Assembly (NCBI RefSeq): GCF_026183895.1
Contig: NZ_JAPFQI010000001.1
Location: 401,510 to 465,509 of the forward strand
Source of the DNA: Sabulicella glaciei
GTDB taxonomy: Bacteria; Pseudomonadota; Alphaproteobacteria; Acetobacterales; Acetobacteraceae
Direction: 5' to 3'
Length of the DNA stretch: 64,000 bases
A model generated the notes under the pieces. It made no database searches. It worked only from the letters and a program-made list of their open reading frames with translations, and was not told where the DNA came from. The translations under genes and the position numbers were made by a program. This document shows, piece after piece, positions 55,847 to 64,000 of this stretch. The stretch's first letter is position 1; each line of letters opens with the position of its first letter.

Positions 55847-56297
55847 ACGAAGTCGATGCCACGCCGCGAATGGGCCGGCCCGCCCTCACCGCGCCCGGGT
55901 GGCAACGGATGATGCAGCCTCCATCTTTCCATTCTGGGAATGTTCATGGCTCCCGTAACGGGCTGGCGCGAAACTGGTTGCGAATTGGGATGTGCAAAGA
56001 CTGGATGGTGTCTGCCTTATAGGGCGCGGGGTGGGGCGGCTGCTAGGCCCTGTTTGGATGTGCACCGGAGCCGCAAGGCGAACCGTTCGCTGAATCCTGC
56101 AGGGAATTCATGCATGGTGATGGACCCTGCATTGGGCGCCACTCCGTCCCAGCGCGGGGCATGGAAGCGGCGCACCTGCCCGCCATCCATGCGCGAAGCG
56201 GGAAGCGGGTGCACCCATGGCTGCCCCGGCCACGCGAAGCGTCCCGCTACGCTCAGCACGTCGCGACACAAGGATGCTGGCCTTGGGATGATTGAGG
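55847..56297. other. gene-free region next to transferred pair
   Basis: About 450 bp with no convincing gene on either strand. It should hold the promoter for the flippase-glycosyltransferase pair. At 56038-56054 the sequence TAGGCCCTGTTTGGATG resembles the end of some IS5-group elements, but no matching opposite end or transposase frame is visible. Confidence 0.4.
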
Positions 56298-57257
56298 CTA
56301 GCTCTCGAACATGATGTTGCGCTCCCGGATGATGCGCCCCCACTTCGCCGCCTCGGCCTGCACATGGGCCCGCGCCGCCGCCTCGTCCGACCCGCGCAGG
56401 AGGAAGCCCGCGCCCGCGGCGCGTGCCTGCACGTCCGGCTGCGCGATCGCATGGGCCGCAACCTCCGTGAGGCGGGCGGCCACCGCATCGGGCGTGCCGG
56501 CCGGAGCCCACCACATCACCCAGGAATAGGCCTCGAAGCCCGGCACCACGCTTTCGCTGACGGTCGGTAGTTCAGGGAAAGCGGGAATCCGCTCCGCCGT
56601 CCCGACAGCCAGGGCGGGAAGAGCGCGCTGCGCGATCAGTGCCTGGGCGGAGGGCAGGTCCAGGATCGTGAAATCCACCCTGCCTGCCTGAAGCTCGGTC
56701 AGCGAGGGCGCGGAACCGCGGAAGGGGACGTGGGTGATCTCGGCTCCGGTCATGGCGCGATAGAGTTCGCCAGCCAGGTGTGCCGGGTTCCCGACGCCGC
56801 CGGAGGCGAAGGTGAAGCGCCCCGGATTGGCCTGCACGACGCGGTGCCAGTCCTGCACGGACTGCGCCGGGAAGCCCGGGCGCGTCACGAGCACGGTGGG
56901 CGTGACCGCGAGCATGGAGAGCGGCCGGAAGTCCCGCACCGGGTCATAAGGCGGCGGGTTCATCATGAAGGGCGCGGTGAGGGAGGAGATGACCGCAACC
57001 AGGATGGTGTGCCCGTCCGGCGCCTCCCGCGCCACAATGGAGGAGCCGACGGCGGCGCCGGCGCCGGTCCGGTTCTCCACCGCCACCGGCTGGCCCAGCG
57101 CCGCCTGGGCATGGGGCGCCATCAGACGCGCCAGCAGGTCCGGGCTGCCCCCGGCCGGAAAGGGGACGATGAGGCGGATCGGCCGGCTTGGCGCCCAGCC
57201 CCCCTGGGCGAGGGCAGGCGTGGCAAGCGGGGCGAGCAAGAGCGCGCGGCGATGCAT
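56298..57257 (-). CDS. TTT-family (Bug) periplasmic binding protein
   Basis: This 319-residue receptor for a tripartite tricarboxylate transporter has a short signal (RRALLLAPLATPALAQGG), then IRLIVPFPAGGSPDLLARLM, ENRTGAGAAVGSSIVARE and VPFRGSAPSLTELQAGRVDF. The start at 57257 follows GGAGACCGG. It stands alone, without TctAB genes. The tcuAB genes 4 kb away degrade tricarballylate, a tricarboxylate of the type this family can bind, but no direct link is visible. Confidence 0.93.
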   Translation of the reverse strand: MHRRALLLAPLATPALAQGGWAPSRPIRLIVPFPAGGSPDLLARLMAPHAQAALGQPVAVENRTGAGAAVGSSIVAREAPDGHTILVAVISSLTAPFMMNPPPYDPVRDFRPLSMLAVTPTVLVTRPGFPAQSVQDWHRVVQANPGRFTFASGGVGNPAHLAGELYRAMTGAEITHVPFRGSAPSLTELQAGRVDFTILDLPSAQALIAQRALPALAVGTAERIPAFPELPTVSESVVPGFEAYSWVMWWAPAGTPDAVAARLTEVAAHAIAQPDVQARAAGAGFLLRGSDEAAARAHVQAEAAKWGRIIRERNIMFES

Positions 57258-57345
57258 GGTCCGGTCTCCGGAAAGGCGACTGGCCGGTTGGCGTTCCCCG
57301 GCCCATATGTCCGATCTGAACCGAAGCCTGCAAGGATAGAATGCC

Positions 57346-58008
57346 ATGGCGGAAGAGGACGGCGTGCGGCTCGAGGGGGAGGTGCGCGAGAAGCTGCTGC
57401 GCTCCAAGGAGCAATGGGCCCGGGAAGGGCGGCTGCTCACCGGCACCACTGGGGCGGACCGCCTGCCGCCCGGCCAGCGCCTGGTGACCGACTTCCCCGT
57501 GCTCGACCTCGGCGTGCAGCCCGAGGTGAAGCCGGAGCGCTGGCGCCTGCGCCTGGAAGGGCTGGTGGAGAATCGCCTCGCCCTGAACTGGGACGCCTTC
57601 ATGGCCTTGCGGCAGCGCGACTTCGTGAACGACATCCACTGCGTCACGGCCTGGTCGCGCTACGATAATACGTGGCGCGGCGTGGCTAGCCGGGACCTGC
57701 TGGAACTGGCGAAGCCGAAGCCCGAGGCGCGCTTCGTCGTCTTCCACTCCTATGACGGGTACACCACGAACGTCTCGCTTGACTCCTTTGCGGACGAGAA
57801 TGTGCTGGTGGCGCATAGCTGGGCCGGGAAGCCCCTGGACCGCGTGCATGGCGGCCCGGCGCGGATCGTCATTCCGCGCTATTACTTCTGGAAGTCGGCC
57901 AAGTGGGTGACGCGCATCGAGTTCCTCGCCGAGGACCGCCCCGGCTTCTGGGAGGTGCGTGGCTATCACAACAACGCCGATCCCTGGCTGGAGGAACGCT
58001 ATGGTTGA
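57346..58008 (+). CDS. sulfite oxidase-like molybdopterin oxidoreductase
   Basis: This 220-residue protein has the oxidoreductase molybdopterin-binding fold. The Mo-ligand cysteine is C99 in IHCVTAWSRYDNTWRGV, and FHSYDGYTTNVSLDSFADEN and VIPRYYFWKSAKWVTRIEF follow. There is no TAT signal, so unlike MsrP it appears cytoplasmic (YuiH-type). Its substrate is unknown. The next gene, glutathione peroxidase, overlaps by eight bases, suggesting an oxidative-stress operon. Confidence 0.92.
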   Translation: MAEEDGVRLEGEVREKLLRSKEQWAREGRLLTGTTGADRLPPGQRLVTDFPVLDLGVQPEVKPERWRLRLEGLVENRLALNWDAFMALRQRDFVNDIHCVTAWSRYDNTWRGVASRDLLELAKPKPEARFVVFHSYDGYTTNVSLDSFADENVLVAHSWAGKPLDRVHGGPARIVIPRYYFWKSAKWVTRIEFLAEDRPGFWEVRGYHNNADPWLEERYG

Positions 58009-58552
58009 CGCGTTGCGCCGTGCGGCGCTGCTGGCCTCCAGCTTCGTCCTGCCCGCGGTTCGCCATGGTCACGCCGCTACGGGGGAGGATGCCTGGGGCT
58101 TCTCCTTTGAGGCGCTTGAGGGCGGCGCCCTGCCGCTCGCGCAGTATCGCGGCCGCGTGCTGCTGGTGGTGAACACCGCAAGCTTCTGCGGCTACACGCC
58201 GCAATACGAGACGCTGCAGCGCCTGCACGAGCGGCATGAGGCCCGCGGGTTGACGGTGATCGGGGTGCCCAGCAACGACTTCAGCCAGGAAAGCACCGAG
58301 GCGGCGAAGGTGCGCGAGTTCTGCGACGCCATGTTCGGCATCACCTTTCCGCTCACGGCCATCAGCCATGTGCGGGGCGAACGCGCCCATCCCTTCTTCC
58401 GCTGGGCGGCGGCCCAAGCCGGACCCGTGCGCTGGAACTTCCACAAGTACCTCGTCGCGCGGGACGGGCGGCGCGTTTCCGGCTTCTCCACCCAGACCGC
58501 GCCCGATGGCCCCGCGCTGAGCCGCGCCCTGGACGCGGCGCTGGCCGCGTGA
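58001..58552 (+). CDS. glutathione peroxidase (Cys type)
   Basis: This 183-residue thiol peroxidase has a possible N-terminal export signal (ALLASSFVLPAVRHGHA). The peroxidatic cysteine is C63 in NTASFCGYTPQYETLQ, in place of selenocysteine. The conserved Trp-Asn is present in GPVRWNFHKYLV. The usual Gln of the catalytic tetrad (NQF) is replaced by Asp (SNDFSQES, D93), a variant seen in alphaproteobacteria. It removes hydroperoxides with thioredoxin or glutathione. Start 58001 has GGAGGAAC upstream, within the preceding gene. folK overlaps its stop. Confidence 0.92.
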   Translation: MVDALRRAALLASSFVLPAVRHGHAATGEDAWGFSFEALEGGALPLAQYRGRVLLVVNTASFCGYTPQYETLQRLHERHEARGLTVIGVPSNDFSQESTEAAKVREFCDAMFGITFPLTAISHVRGERAHPFFRWAAAQAGPVRWNFHKYLVARDGRRVSGFSTQTAPDGPALSRALDAALAA

Positions 58553-59040
58553 TCCTCGTCGGCATCGGCGCGAACCTGCCCGGCGCGGATGGGAGCCTGC
58601 CGCGCGCGACCTGCGAGGCGGCAGCGGCGGCGCTGCAGACCCTGCCAGGGCTTCGCCTTGCCTGCTTGTCCGGGTGGTGGGAAAGCGCGCCGGTGCCGCC
58701 CATGCCCGGGGCGCCGTGGTTCGTGAACGGGGTCGCGCGGCTGGAAGGCGGGATCGACCCCGCCACCTTGCTGGCCGCGCTGCACGGGATCGAGGCGGCG
58801 CATCACCGCGAGCGTCCCTATCCCAACGCCCCCCGCACCCTCGACCTCGACCTCCTGGATTGCAACGGCACCGTGTCCGACACGCCCGCGCTGCGCTTGC
58901 CGCATCCACGCCTTGCGTCGCGCGCCTTCGTGTTGCGCCCCCTGGCCGAGGTCGCGCCGGAGTGGCGCCATCCGGTCACCGGGGCCGGGCTTCCGGAACT
59001 TCTGGCCGCGCTGCCGCCGCAGGAAATCCGTCGGCTTTAG
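58549..59040 (+). CDS. folK: 2-amino-4-hydroxy-6-hydroxymethyldihydropteridine diphosphokinase
   Basis: This 163-residue folate-pathway enzyme transfers pyrophosphate to hydroxymethyldihydropterin. It has ILVGIGANLPGADGSL at the start, WFVNGVARLEG, the catalytic block PRTLDLDLLDCNG and LPHPRLASRAFVLRPLAEVA. It starts with GTG overlapping the peroxidase stop (GTGA). The grouping with two redox genes has no obvious metabolic reason. A 59-bp gap separates it from the convergent iminopeptidase gene. Confidence 0.93.
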   Translation: MILVGIGANLPGADGSLPRATCEAAAAALQTLPGLRLACLSGWWESAPVPPMPGAPWFVNGVARLEGGIDPATLLAALHGIEAAHHRERPYPNAPRTLDLDLLDCNGTVSDTPALRLPHPRLASRAFVLRPLAEVAPEWRHPVTGAGLPELLAALPPQEIRRL

Positions 59041-59099
59041 ACCTTTTGCTTGCACGCGTTCTCAGAGCCGCCGAGCGGTTCCGCCCAGCCCGAAATGCT

Positions 59100-60047
59100 T
59101 CAACGCCGCCGGAACCGCTCCACCGCCGCCACCAGCGCTGTCCGCACCCCAGGCTCCAGCGCCGAATGCCCCGCATCCGGCACGAGCGTGAGCCGCGCCC
59201 GCGGCCAAGCAGCGGCGAGGTCGAAAGCGGTCTCGGCCGGGCAGACCATGTCGTAGCGGCCCTGGATGATCTCCGCCGGGATTTCGGTGAGGGAGTTCAT
59301 CCCCGCGAGAAGCCCGCCTTCGCGCAGGAACAGCCCGTGGGCGAAGTAATGCGCCTCGATCCGCGCGAGGCCGAGGGCCGAGCGGTCCTGCGCGAAGCTT
59401 GCCACCGTCTCGGGCGAGGGGAGGAGGGTGGAGCAGGATCCCTCGTAATGGCTCCAGGCGCGCGCGGCGGGCAGGTGCACCAGGGGATCCGGGTCGGTCA
59501 GGCGGCGCAGGTAGGAGCCGAGGATTTCGCCGCGCTCGTGCGGAGGAAGGTGCTCCACGAAGGAAGCCCAGGCATCGGGGAAGAAGCGCCGGAGCCCGTG
59601 GAGGAACCAGTCCACCTCCGCCGGCCGCCCCAGGAAAACGCCGCGCAGCACGCAGCCCGTGACGCGCGAGGGGTGCGCCTGCGCGTAGGCAAGGGCGAGG
59701 GTGGACCCCCAGGATCCGCCGAAGAGCAGCCACTTCTCCAGCCCCAGGAAGCGGCGCAGCGTCTCGATGTCCTCGACGAGGTGAGGGGTGGTGTTCGCCC
59801 GCAGCTCGCCCAGCGGGCGGGAGCGGCCGGCACCGCGCTGGTCGAAGATGATGAGCCGCCAATGGGTCGGGTCGAAGAAGCGGCGATGCACCGCCCCGGC
59901 CCCGGCCCCCGGCCCGCCATGCAGGAACAGCACCGGCTGGCCGCGAGGATTGCCCACCTGCTCCCAGTACATGACATGGCCGTCGCCAAGCGGCAGCAAC
60001 CCCGTCTCGAAGGGCGCGATGTCCGGAAAGAGGTCGCCACGGGGCAT
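59100..60047 (-). CDS. pip: prolyl aminopeptidase (proline iminopeptidase)
   Basis: This 315-residue alpha/beta hydrolase cleaves N-terminal proline from peptides. HGGPGAGAGAVHRRFFDP forms the oxyanion region, DQRGAGRSRP is diagnostic for the family, the nucleophile S112 lies in FGGSWGSTLALAYAQAHP, and the acid and histidine are in IIQGRYDMVCP and PDAGHSALE. Length is typical. ATG 60047 is the first codon that fits the family start. Divergent from the zinc-ribbon protein. Confidence 0.94.
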   Translation of the reverse strand: MPRGDLFPDIAPFETGLLPLGDGHVMYWEQVGNPRGQPVLFLHGGPGAGAGAVHRRFFDPTHWRLIIFDQRGAGRSRPLGELRANTTPHLVEDIETLRRFLGLEKWLLFGGSWGSTLALAYAQAHPSRVTGCVLRGVFLGRPAEVDWFLHGLRRFFPDAWASFVEHLPPHERGEILGSYLRRLTDPDPLVHLPAARAWSHYEGSCSTLLPSPETVASFAQDRSALGLARIEAHYFAHGLFLREGGLLAGMNSLTEIPAEIIQGRYDMVCPAETAFDLAAAWPRARLTLVPDAGHSALEPGVRTALVAAVERFRRR

Positions 60048-60131
60048 AAATCCTTATCCCCTCCCGGCGCGCGGCGTTCAATCCTTTGACGACGCCTCTT
60101 CGCCTCGGCCGCAAGCGCGCCTAACTTGGAG

Positions 60132-60893
60132 ATGATGGCCCAGCAGCCCAATCCCGCACCGCCCCATGCCAGCCCGCCGCCGGGAATGGTGGCCTGTGGC
60201 GTGTGCGGCACGGAAAGCCGCCAGCCGAACTTCAAGCCCGCCATGCCCGAGCAGGCGCCCGACCTCGATCTGCGGCCCGGCCAGCCGCTGCGCGGTTCCA
60301 TGGCGCGGTGGCTCCAGCAATGCCCACATTGCGGGTATTCCGCGCCGGAGATCGCCCAGGCCCATCCCGCCGCCGCGCAGGCCGTGGGGGCGGCCCATTT
60401 CCGGGCCCTGCTGAACGACCAGTCCATCCCGCCCCTGGCGCGGCGCTTTCTGGCCTGGGCCCTGATCCTCGAGGAGACGGGCGCGCTGCATGCGTCGGCC
60501 GAAGCGACGCTGCAGGCCGCCTGGGTGGCGGACGACCTCGCCAAGGCCGATTTTTCGCGCGCCTGGCGGCGGGAGGCGGTGGCGCTGTGGCGCTCCGGCC
60601 CGCCGCTCGACGCCGAGCAGACGGTGCGCGTGGTGGACAGCCTGCGCCGCGCCGGCATGCACGAGGATGCGGAGCACACCGCGCGCCGCCTGCTGGACAC
60701 CAGCCCGCCCGAGGCGGTCGCCCAGGTGCTGACGCTGGAACTCCGCCTGATCGAGGCGCGGGACGAAAGGCGGCACAGCGTCGCCACCGCCTTGCCGCCG
60801 CCTGCGCGTCGCCCGCATGTCTCGCACCAGCCTAGCGTCAAGCGGGGAGAGGGGATCCGGGCCTGGCTGCGGCGGCTGTTCGGGCGCGATTGA
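60132..60893 (+). CDS. zinc-ribbon protein with helical repeats, hypothetical
   Basis: This protein of about 253 residues has two CxxC pairs near the N-terminus (ACGVCGTESRQ and QCPHCGYSA) that could bind one zinc. About 130 residues of TPR-like helices follow (ARRFLAWALILEETGALHAS; SLRRAGMHEDAEHTARRLL), and the C-terminus is basic. This resembles DUF2225-type proteins but is not a confident match. Start candidates are TTG 60126, ATG 60132 and ATG 60135; spacing to GGAG slightly favours the last. No function is assigned. Confidence 0.7.
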   Translation: MMAQQPNPAPPHASPPPGMVACGVCGTESRQPNFKPAMPEQAPDLDLRPGQPLRGSMARWLQQCPHCGYSAPEIAQAHPAAAQAVGAAHFRALLNDQSIPPLARRFLAWALILEETGALHASAEATLQAAWVADDLAKADFSRAWRREAVALWRSGPPLDAEQTVRVVDSLRRAGMHEDAEHTARRLLDTSPPEAVAQVLTLELRLIEARDERRHSVATALPPPARRPHVSHQPSVKRGEGIRAWLRRLFGRD

Positions 60894-61568
60894 TCATTCC
60901 TGCCCGGCGCCGGGCACGCCGAGGGTCCGCAGCAGCCAGGCCAGCCTGTGCCGCTGCGCCGCCCGCGCATGCGCCCGCGCCGCATCCTCCGCCTCTGCCC
61001 CGTCGCGCGCCACAAGCGCGGCCAGGATGGCCCGGTGCTCGGCATGGGCCGCTTCCGCCCGCCCGCCAAGGGTGAGGATGGAGGGCAGCAGGGCCAGATG
61101 GGCGGAAAGCTGCTCCAAAGTCCGCAATAGATAGCGGTTATGGGTGGCGAGATAGATCATGCCGTGGAAGCGCAGGTTCAGCTCCGCCAAGCCGGGCGCG
61201 TTGGTGAAGCTGCCCGGCTCCGTGTCCAGCAGCTCCGTCATGGCTGCGAGTTCCGTGTCACTCGCGTGCTGCGCAGCGAGGCGCGCCGCCGCCCCCTCCA
61301 TGATCTCGCGCATCACGTAAAGCTCGACGACCTGGGCGTGGTCGGGCCGGGTCACGGACAGGCCGCGCCGGGGCTCGTGCGTCAGCAGACCTTCGGACTC
61401 CAACCGGGCGATGGCCTGCCGCACCGGCGTGCGCGAGACGCCGAAGCGCGCGGCAAGGTCGGTTTCCGTCACCCGTATCCCAGGCGGCAGCGAGCCGTCG
61501 CGCAGCGCGGCACGGATGGCGGAATAGGCAACCTCGCCCAGGTCGCGTGCGGGGGTCGTTCCGTCCAT
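60894..61568 (-). CDS. GntR-family regulator with FCD domain, adjacent to tcuAB
   Basis: This 224-residue regulator has a winged helix-turn-helix at about 15-75 (VTETDLAARFGVSRTPVRQA) and a helical FCD ligand domain at about 85-215 containing the metal-binding pattern LNLRFHGMIYLATHNRYL. It is divergent from tcuA by about 90 bp and is the likely regulator of the tricarballylate genes. In Salmonella that job belongs to the LysR-type TcuR, so this is a different arrangement. Start 61568 was preferred to 61604 and 61643. Confidence 0.88.
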   Translation of the reverse strand: MDGTTPARDLGEVAYSAIRAALRDGSLPPGIRVTETDLAARFGVSRTPVRQAIARLESEGLLTHEPRRGLSVTRPDHAQVVELYVMREIMEGAAARLAAQHASDTELAAMTELLDTEPGSFTNAPGLAELNLRFHGMIYLATHNRYLLRTLEQLSAHLALLPSILTLGGRAEAAHAEHRAILAALVARDGAEAEDAARAHARAAQRHRLAWLLRTLGVPGAGQE

Positions 61569-61615
61569 CGCTCCATCATAGGCAAGGGCGGCCGGACTGC
61601 CCATCTGGACGCACT

Positions 61616-61632
61616 GGATACAGGCGGATACA
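61616..61632. repeat. GGATACA direct repeat, possible operator
   Basis: GGATACA occurs twice with a 10-bp period, one helical turn, in the gap between the GntR regulator and tcuA. It could be a binding site for that regulator, although GntR sites are more often palindromic. Position and spacing are the only support. Confidence 0.35.
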
Positions 61633-61657
61633 AAGGTTCGCATCGGGGGAGGCGGGG

Positions 61658-63052
61658 TTGGACTTCACGAGGGTCTGGGACGTTCTGGTGGTGGGAGGCG
61701 GCAATGCCGCTCTCTGCGCCGCCATCACCGCGCGCCGCCTGGGCGCCAGTGTCCTCGTGGCGGAGCATGCGCCGAAGCCCATGCGGGGCGGCAATTCCCG
61801 CCACACCCGCAACCTTCGCGCCCTGCATCCGGCGCCCACCAACGTCCTCACCGAATCCTACCTGGAGGAGGAGTACTGGGACGACTTGCTGCGCGTGACC
61901 GGCGGCCGCACGGACGAGGCGCTGGCCCGCATGACCATCCGCGCCAGCCAGCACGCGCCCGGCTTCCTGGAGGAGTGCGGCGTCGTCTTCCAGCCGAGCC
62001 TGTCCGGCACGCTGTCCCTGTCCCGCACCAACGCCTTCTTCCTGGGCGGCGGCAAGGCGCTGGTGAACGCCCTCTACCGCACCGCCGAGGCGCTGGGCGT
62101 CGAGGTCCTCTATGACACCGAGGTGCAGCACATCGCCGTGGAGGAGGGCTTCGCGAAGGAGGCCATCGTCTCCTGGCGCGGCTTCCCCGAGCGCATCCGC
62201 TTCCGCACCGTGGTCGCGAGCAGTGGCGGCTTCCAGGCCAATCGCGAGTGGCTGCGCCGCTATTGGGGCGACGCGGCCGACAACTTCCAGATCCGCGGCA
62301 CGCCTTACGCCCAGGGCCGCGTCCTGAAGGACCTGCTGGGCCAAGGCGTGCAGGAGGTGGGCGACCCCACCCAGTTCCACGCCGTCGCCAACGACGCCCG
62401 CGCGCCGATGGAGGATGGCGGCCTCGCCATGCGCCTCGACTGCGTGCCCTTCTCTGTCGTGGTGAACGAGGAGGTGGAGCGCTTCTACGACGAGGGCGAG
62501 GATGTCTGGCCCAAGCGCTATGCCATCTGGGGCCGCCTCATCGCGCAGCAGCCCAACCAGCGCGCCTTCGCCATCAGCGACTCCCAAGCGCTGTTCGACT
62601 ACCTGCCCAGCGTCTTCCCGCCGGTCTTCGCCGGCTCGGTCCGTGAGCTGGCCGGCAAGCTGGAACTCGACCCAGACAAGCTTGAGCGGGTGGTGGCGGA
62701 CTACAACGCCTCCGTCCGTCCCGGCACCTTCAACGGCAAGGCGCTGGACGATTGCCACACGGAAGGCTTGACGCCACCCAAATCCCATTGGGCGCGGCGC
62801 ATCGAGAAGCCGCCCTTCCACGCGCATCCGCTGCGCCCTGGCATCACCTTCACCTTCCTCGGCGTCAAGGTGAACGACCGCGCGCGGGTGATGATGGCGG
62901 ATGGCAAGCCCTCGGCGAACATGTTCGCGAGCGGAGAGATCATGGCGGGCAACATCCTCGGCCAGGGCTACCTTGCCGGCTTCGGCATGGCGATCGGCAC
63001 CGTGTTCGGCCGCATCGCGGGGGAGGAGGCGGCCCGTGCAGCCAGGAACTAA
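61658..63052 (+). CDS. tcuA: FAD-dependent tricarballylate dehydrogenase TcuA
   Basis: This 464-residue flavoprotein of the fumarate reductase/succinate dehydrogenase family oxidises tricarballylate to cis-aconitate. The FAD site is WDVLVVGGGNAALCAAITAR, followed by RGGNSRHTRNLRALH, FFLGGGKALVNALYRTAE and the late ANMFASGEIMAGNILGQGYL. The start is TTG 61658 after GGGGGAGG; an upstream ATG at 61547 would cross the divergent promoter. TcuB, encoded 41 bp downstream, reoxidises the flavin. Confidence 0.93.
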   Translation: MDFTRVWDVLVVGGGNAALCAAITARRLGASVLVAEHAPKPMRGGNSRHTRNLRALHPAPTNVLTESYLEEEYWDDLLRVTGGRTDEALARMTIRASQHAPGFLEECGVVFQPSLSGTLSLSRTNAFFLGGGKALVNALYRTAEALGVEVLYDTEVQHIAVEEGFAKEAIVSWRGFPERIRFRTVVASSGGFQANREWLRRYWGDAADNFQIRGTPYAQGRVLKDLLGQGVQEVGDPTQFHAVANDARAPMEDGGLAMRLDCVPFSVVVNEEVERFYDEGEDVWPKRYAIWGRLIAQQPNQRAFAISDSQALFDYLPSVFPPVFAGSVRELAGKLELDPDKLERVVADYNASVRPGTFNGKALDDCHTEGLTPPKSHWARRIEKPPFHAHPLRPGITFTFLGVKVNDRARVMMADGKPSANMFASGEIMAGNILGQGYLAGFGMAIGTVFGRIAGEEAARAARN

Positions 63053-63093
63053 CCGCCCTTGGGCGCGCCGCGCCGCGGCTTCGGAGAATGACC

Positions 63094-64000
63094 ATGTCCC
63101 AAGCCTCTGACGGCATGAAGCTGGCGGCCTATTCCGCCGGAACCGAGGCCGCGCCGCGTACGGAATCAACGACCGTGGCAGAAGCCCGCCGCCAGATGGA
63201 AATCTGCAATGCCTGCCGCTACTGCGAAGGCTATTGCGCCGTGTTTCCTGCCATGGCGATGCGCCGCGCCTTCTCCGAAGGTGACCTGACGCACCTCGCC
63301 AACCTTTGCCACAACTGCAAGGGCTGCTTCCATTCCTGTCAGTACGCCCCTCCACACCCCTTCGGCGTGAACATCCCAGCGACCTTCGCGACCATCCGGC
63401 AGGAAAGCTACGCCGAATACGCGGTGCCGCGCGCCATGGGTCGCCTCTTCGAGCGCAACGGCACGGTGGTGGCCGGCATCTCGGCGCTGGCCCTGACCCT
63501 GGTGCTCCTGCTGGTCGTGGCGCTGCAGGACCCCAGCGTGCTGTGGTCGGCGCAGACTGGGACGGGCGCGTTCTTTCGCGTCATTCCCTACACGGTGATG
63601 GTGAACCTTGCCTCGCTCACCTTCGGATGGGCGATCGTGGCGATGATCCTGTCCTCCTGGCGCTACTGGCGCGGCACGGCGCCGCGCTCGCGCCTGCCGC
63701 TCTCAGGCCCGGCCGTGGCGGAGGCGACGATGGACGTGGTGCTGCTGCGCAACCTTGGCGGCGGGGGGCATGGCTGCAACGATCTGGATGACGGCTTCGC
63801 GCAGAAGCGCCGCTGGCTGCACCAGGCCATGGCGGGCGGCTTCCTGCTTTGCTTCGCCGCTACCTCGGTCGGCACGGTGTACCACCACATCCTCGGCTGG
63901 TTCTCGCCGCATCCCTTCTGGAGCCTGCCCGTGCAGCTCGGCACCTGGGGCGGCGTGCTGCTCTGCATCGGCGCGGCGGGGCTGCTCTACGTCAAGGCGG
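63094..64000 (+). CDS. tcuB: tricarballylate utilisation 4Fe-4S protein TcuB (partial at right edge)
   Basis: The frame is open to the end of the window (302 codons seen). Two ferredoxin-like cysteine clusters lie in the N-terminal part: C38, C41, C44, C48 (CNACRYCEGYC) and C72, C75, C78, C82 (CHNCKGCFHSC). Membrane helices follow from about residue 125 (ISALALTLVLLLVVALQ), again near 165-190, and near 250. TcuB passes electrons from TcuA to the membrane quinone pool. ATG 63094 was chosen over 63088 because GGAG is better spaced from it. The tcuC transporter gene, if present, would lie outside. Confidence 0.93.
   Translation, partial: MSQASDGMKLAAYSAGTEAAPRTESTTVAEARRQMEICNACRYCEGYCAVFPAMAMRRAFSEGDLTHLANLCHNCKGCFHSCQYAPPHPFGVNIPATFATIRQESYAEYAVPRAMGRLFERNGTVVAGISALALTLVLLLVVALQDPSVLWSAQTGTGAFFRVIPYTVMVNLASLTFGWAIVAMILSSWRYWRGTAPRSRLPLSGPAVAEATMDVVLLRNLGGGGHGCNDLDDGFAQKRRWLHQAMAGGFLLCFAATSVGTVYHHILGWFSPHPFWSLPVQLGTWGGVLLCIGAAGLLYVKA

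Noticed and set aside
56038-56054. Possible IS5-group terminal repeat (TAGGCCCTGTTTGGATG)
   Set aside because: No matching inverted end, target duplication or transposase frame could be found within the neighbouring sequence.

Overview
The window is a gene-dense, GC-rich (about 70% by eye) chromosomal segment of an alphaproteobacterium. Acetobacteraceae, near Roseomonas and relatives, is the best guess. The reasons are a PhaR-type polyhydroxyalkanoate regulator, a 1,500-residue NAD-glutamate dehydrogenase, several secondary-transport receptors (two TTT/Bug, one TAXI, one DctP), the HutF branch of histidine breakdown, and lipid A genes. This is inferred from protein resemblance; no rRNA is present. 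No CRISPR array, intact insertion sequence or prophage was seen. The only RNA gene recognised is a tRNA-Leu(UAA).

Layout. 1-3.0 kb: a phaR locus with two small overlapping leftward genes, a DUF5872/DUF3140 protein and an MFS exporter. 3.4-10.1 kb: an RND efflux pair and a molybdenum hydroxylase large subunit without its partner subunits. 10.2-12.3 kb: tRNA-Leu, siroheme synthase cysG and a decayed stretch holding the tail of a lost nitrate/nitrite-reductase-type gene. 12.4-19.9 kb: an OmpA-like protein and a JmjC-type ribosomal oxygenase, divergent from NAD-glutamate dehydrogenase and a coupled MFS gene. 19.9-27.9 kb: a TTT receptor, a TAT-exported cyclase, a CBS-BON protein, a TAXI-TRAP system with a strong terminator between receptor and permease, a Tim44-like protein and an RraA-like protein. 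28.1-32.9 kb: a compact lipid A/LPS operon (LpxH-like phosphoesterase, glycosyltransferase, acyltransferase, Kdo transferase, LpxK).

32.9-43.9 kb is the most coherent region. A histidine-utilisation cluster (hutI-H-U-D leftward, hutF-hutC rightward) is followed by a phytanoyl-CoA-dioxygenase-like gene and a three-part TRAP transporter. Nearly identical 12-bp operator-like sites lie in the hutI/hutF gap and just ahead of the dioxygenase-TRAP genes. This suggests that the HutC repressor controls both blocks and that the transporter and oxygenase feed a histidine-related compound into the pathway. The glutamate formed could enter the TCA cycle through the NAD-glutamate dehydrogenase at 14-18 kb. 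hutG, needed to finish the HutF route, is not in the window.

43.9-53.2 kb: small membrane and envelope proteins, a CNNM/CorC protein, xanthine phosphoribosyltransferase, then gamma-glutamyltransferase and amidase genes and two oligopeptide-type ABC ATPases with no permease nearby. 53.2-55.8 kb: a flippase-glycosyltransferase pair of lower GC content, probably acquired. 56.3-64 kb: a second TTT receptor, a sulfite-oxidase-like/glutathione peroxidase/folK operon, proline iminopeptidase, and a GntR-regulated tcuAB tricarballylate cluster that runs off the right edge.

Two genes, the TTT receptor near 20.9 kb and lpxK near 31.9 kb, have no canonical start codon where homology and a Shine-Dalgarno sequence place the start; both carry ATC there.
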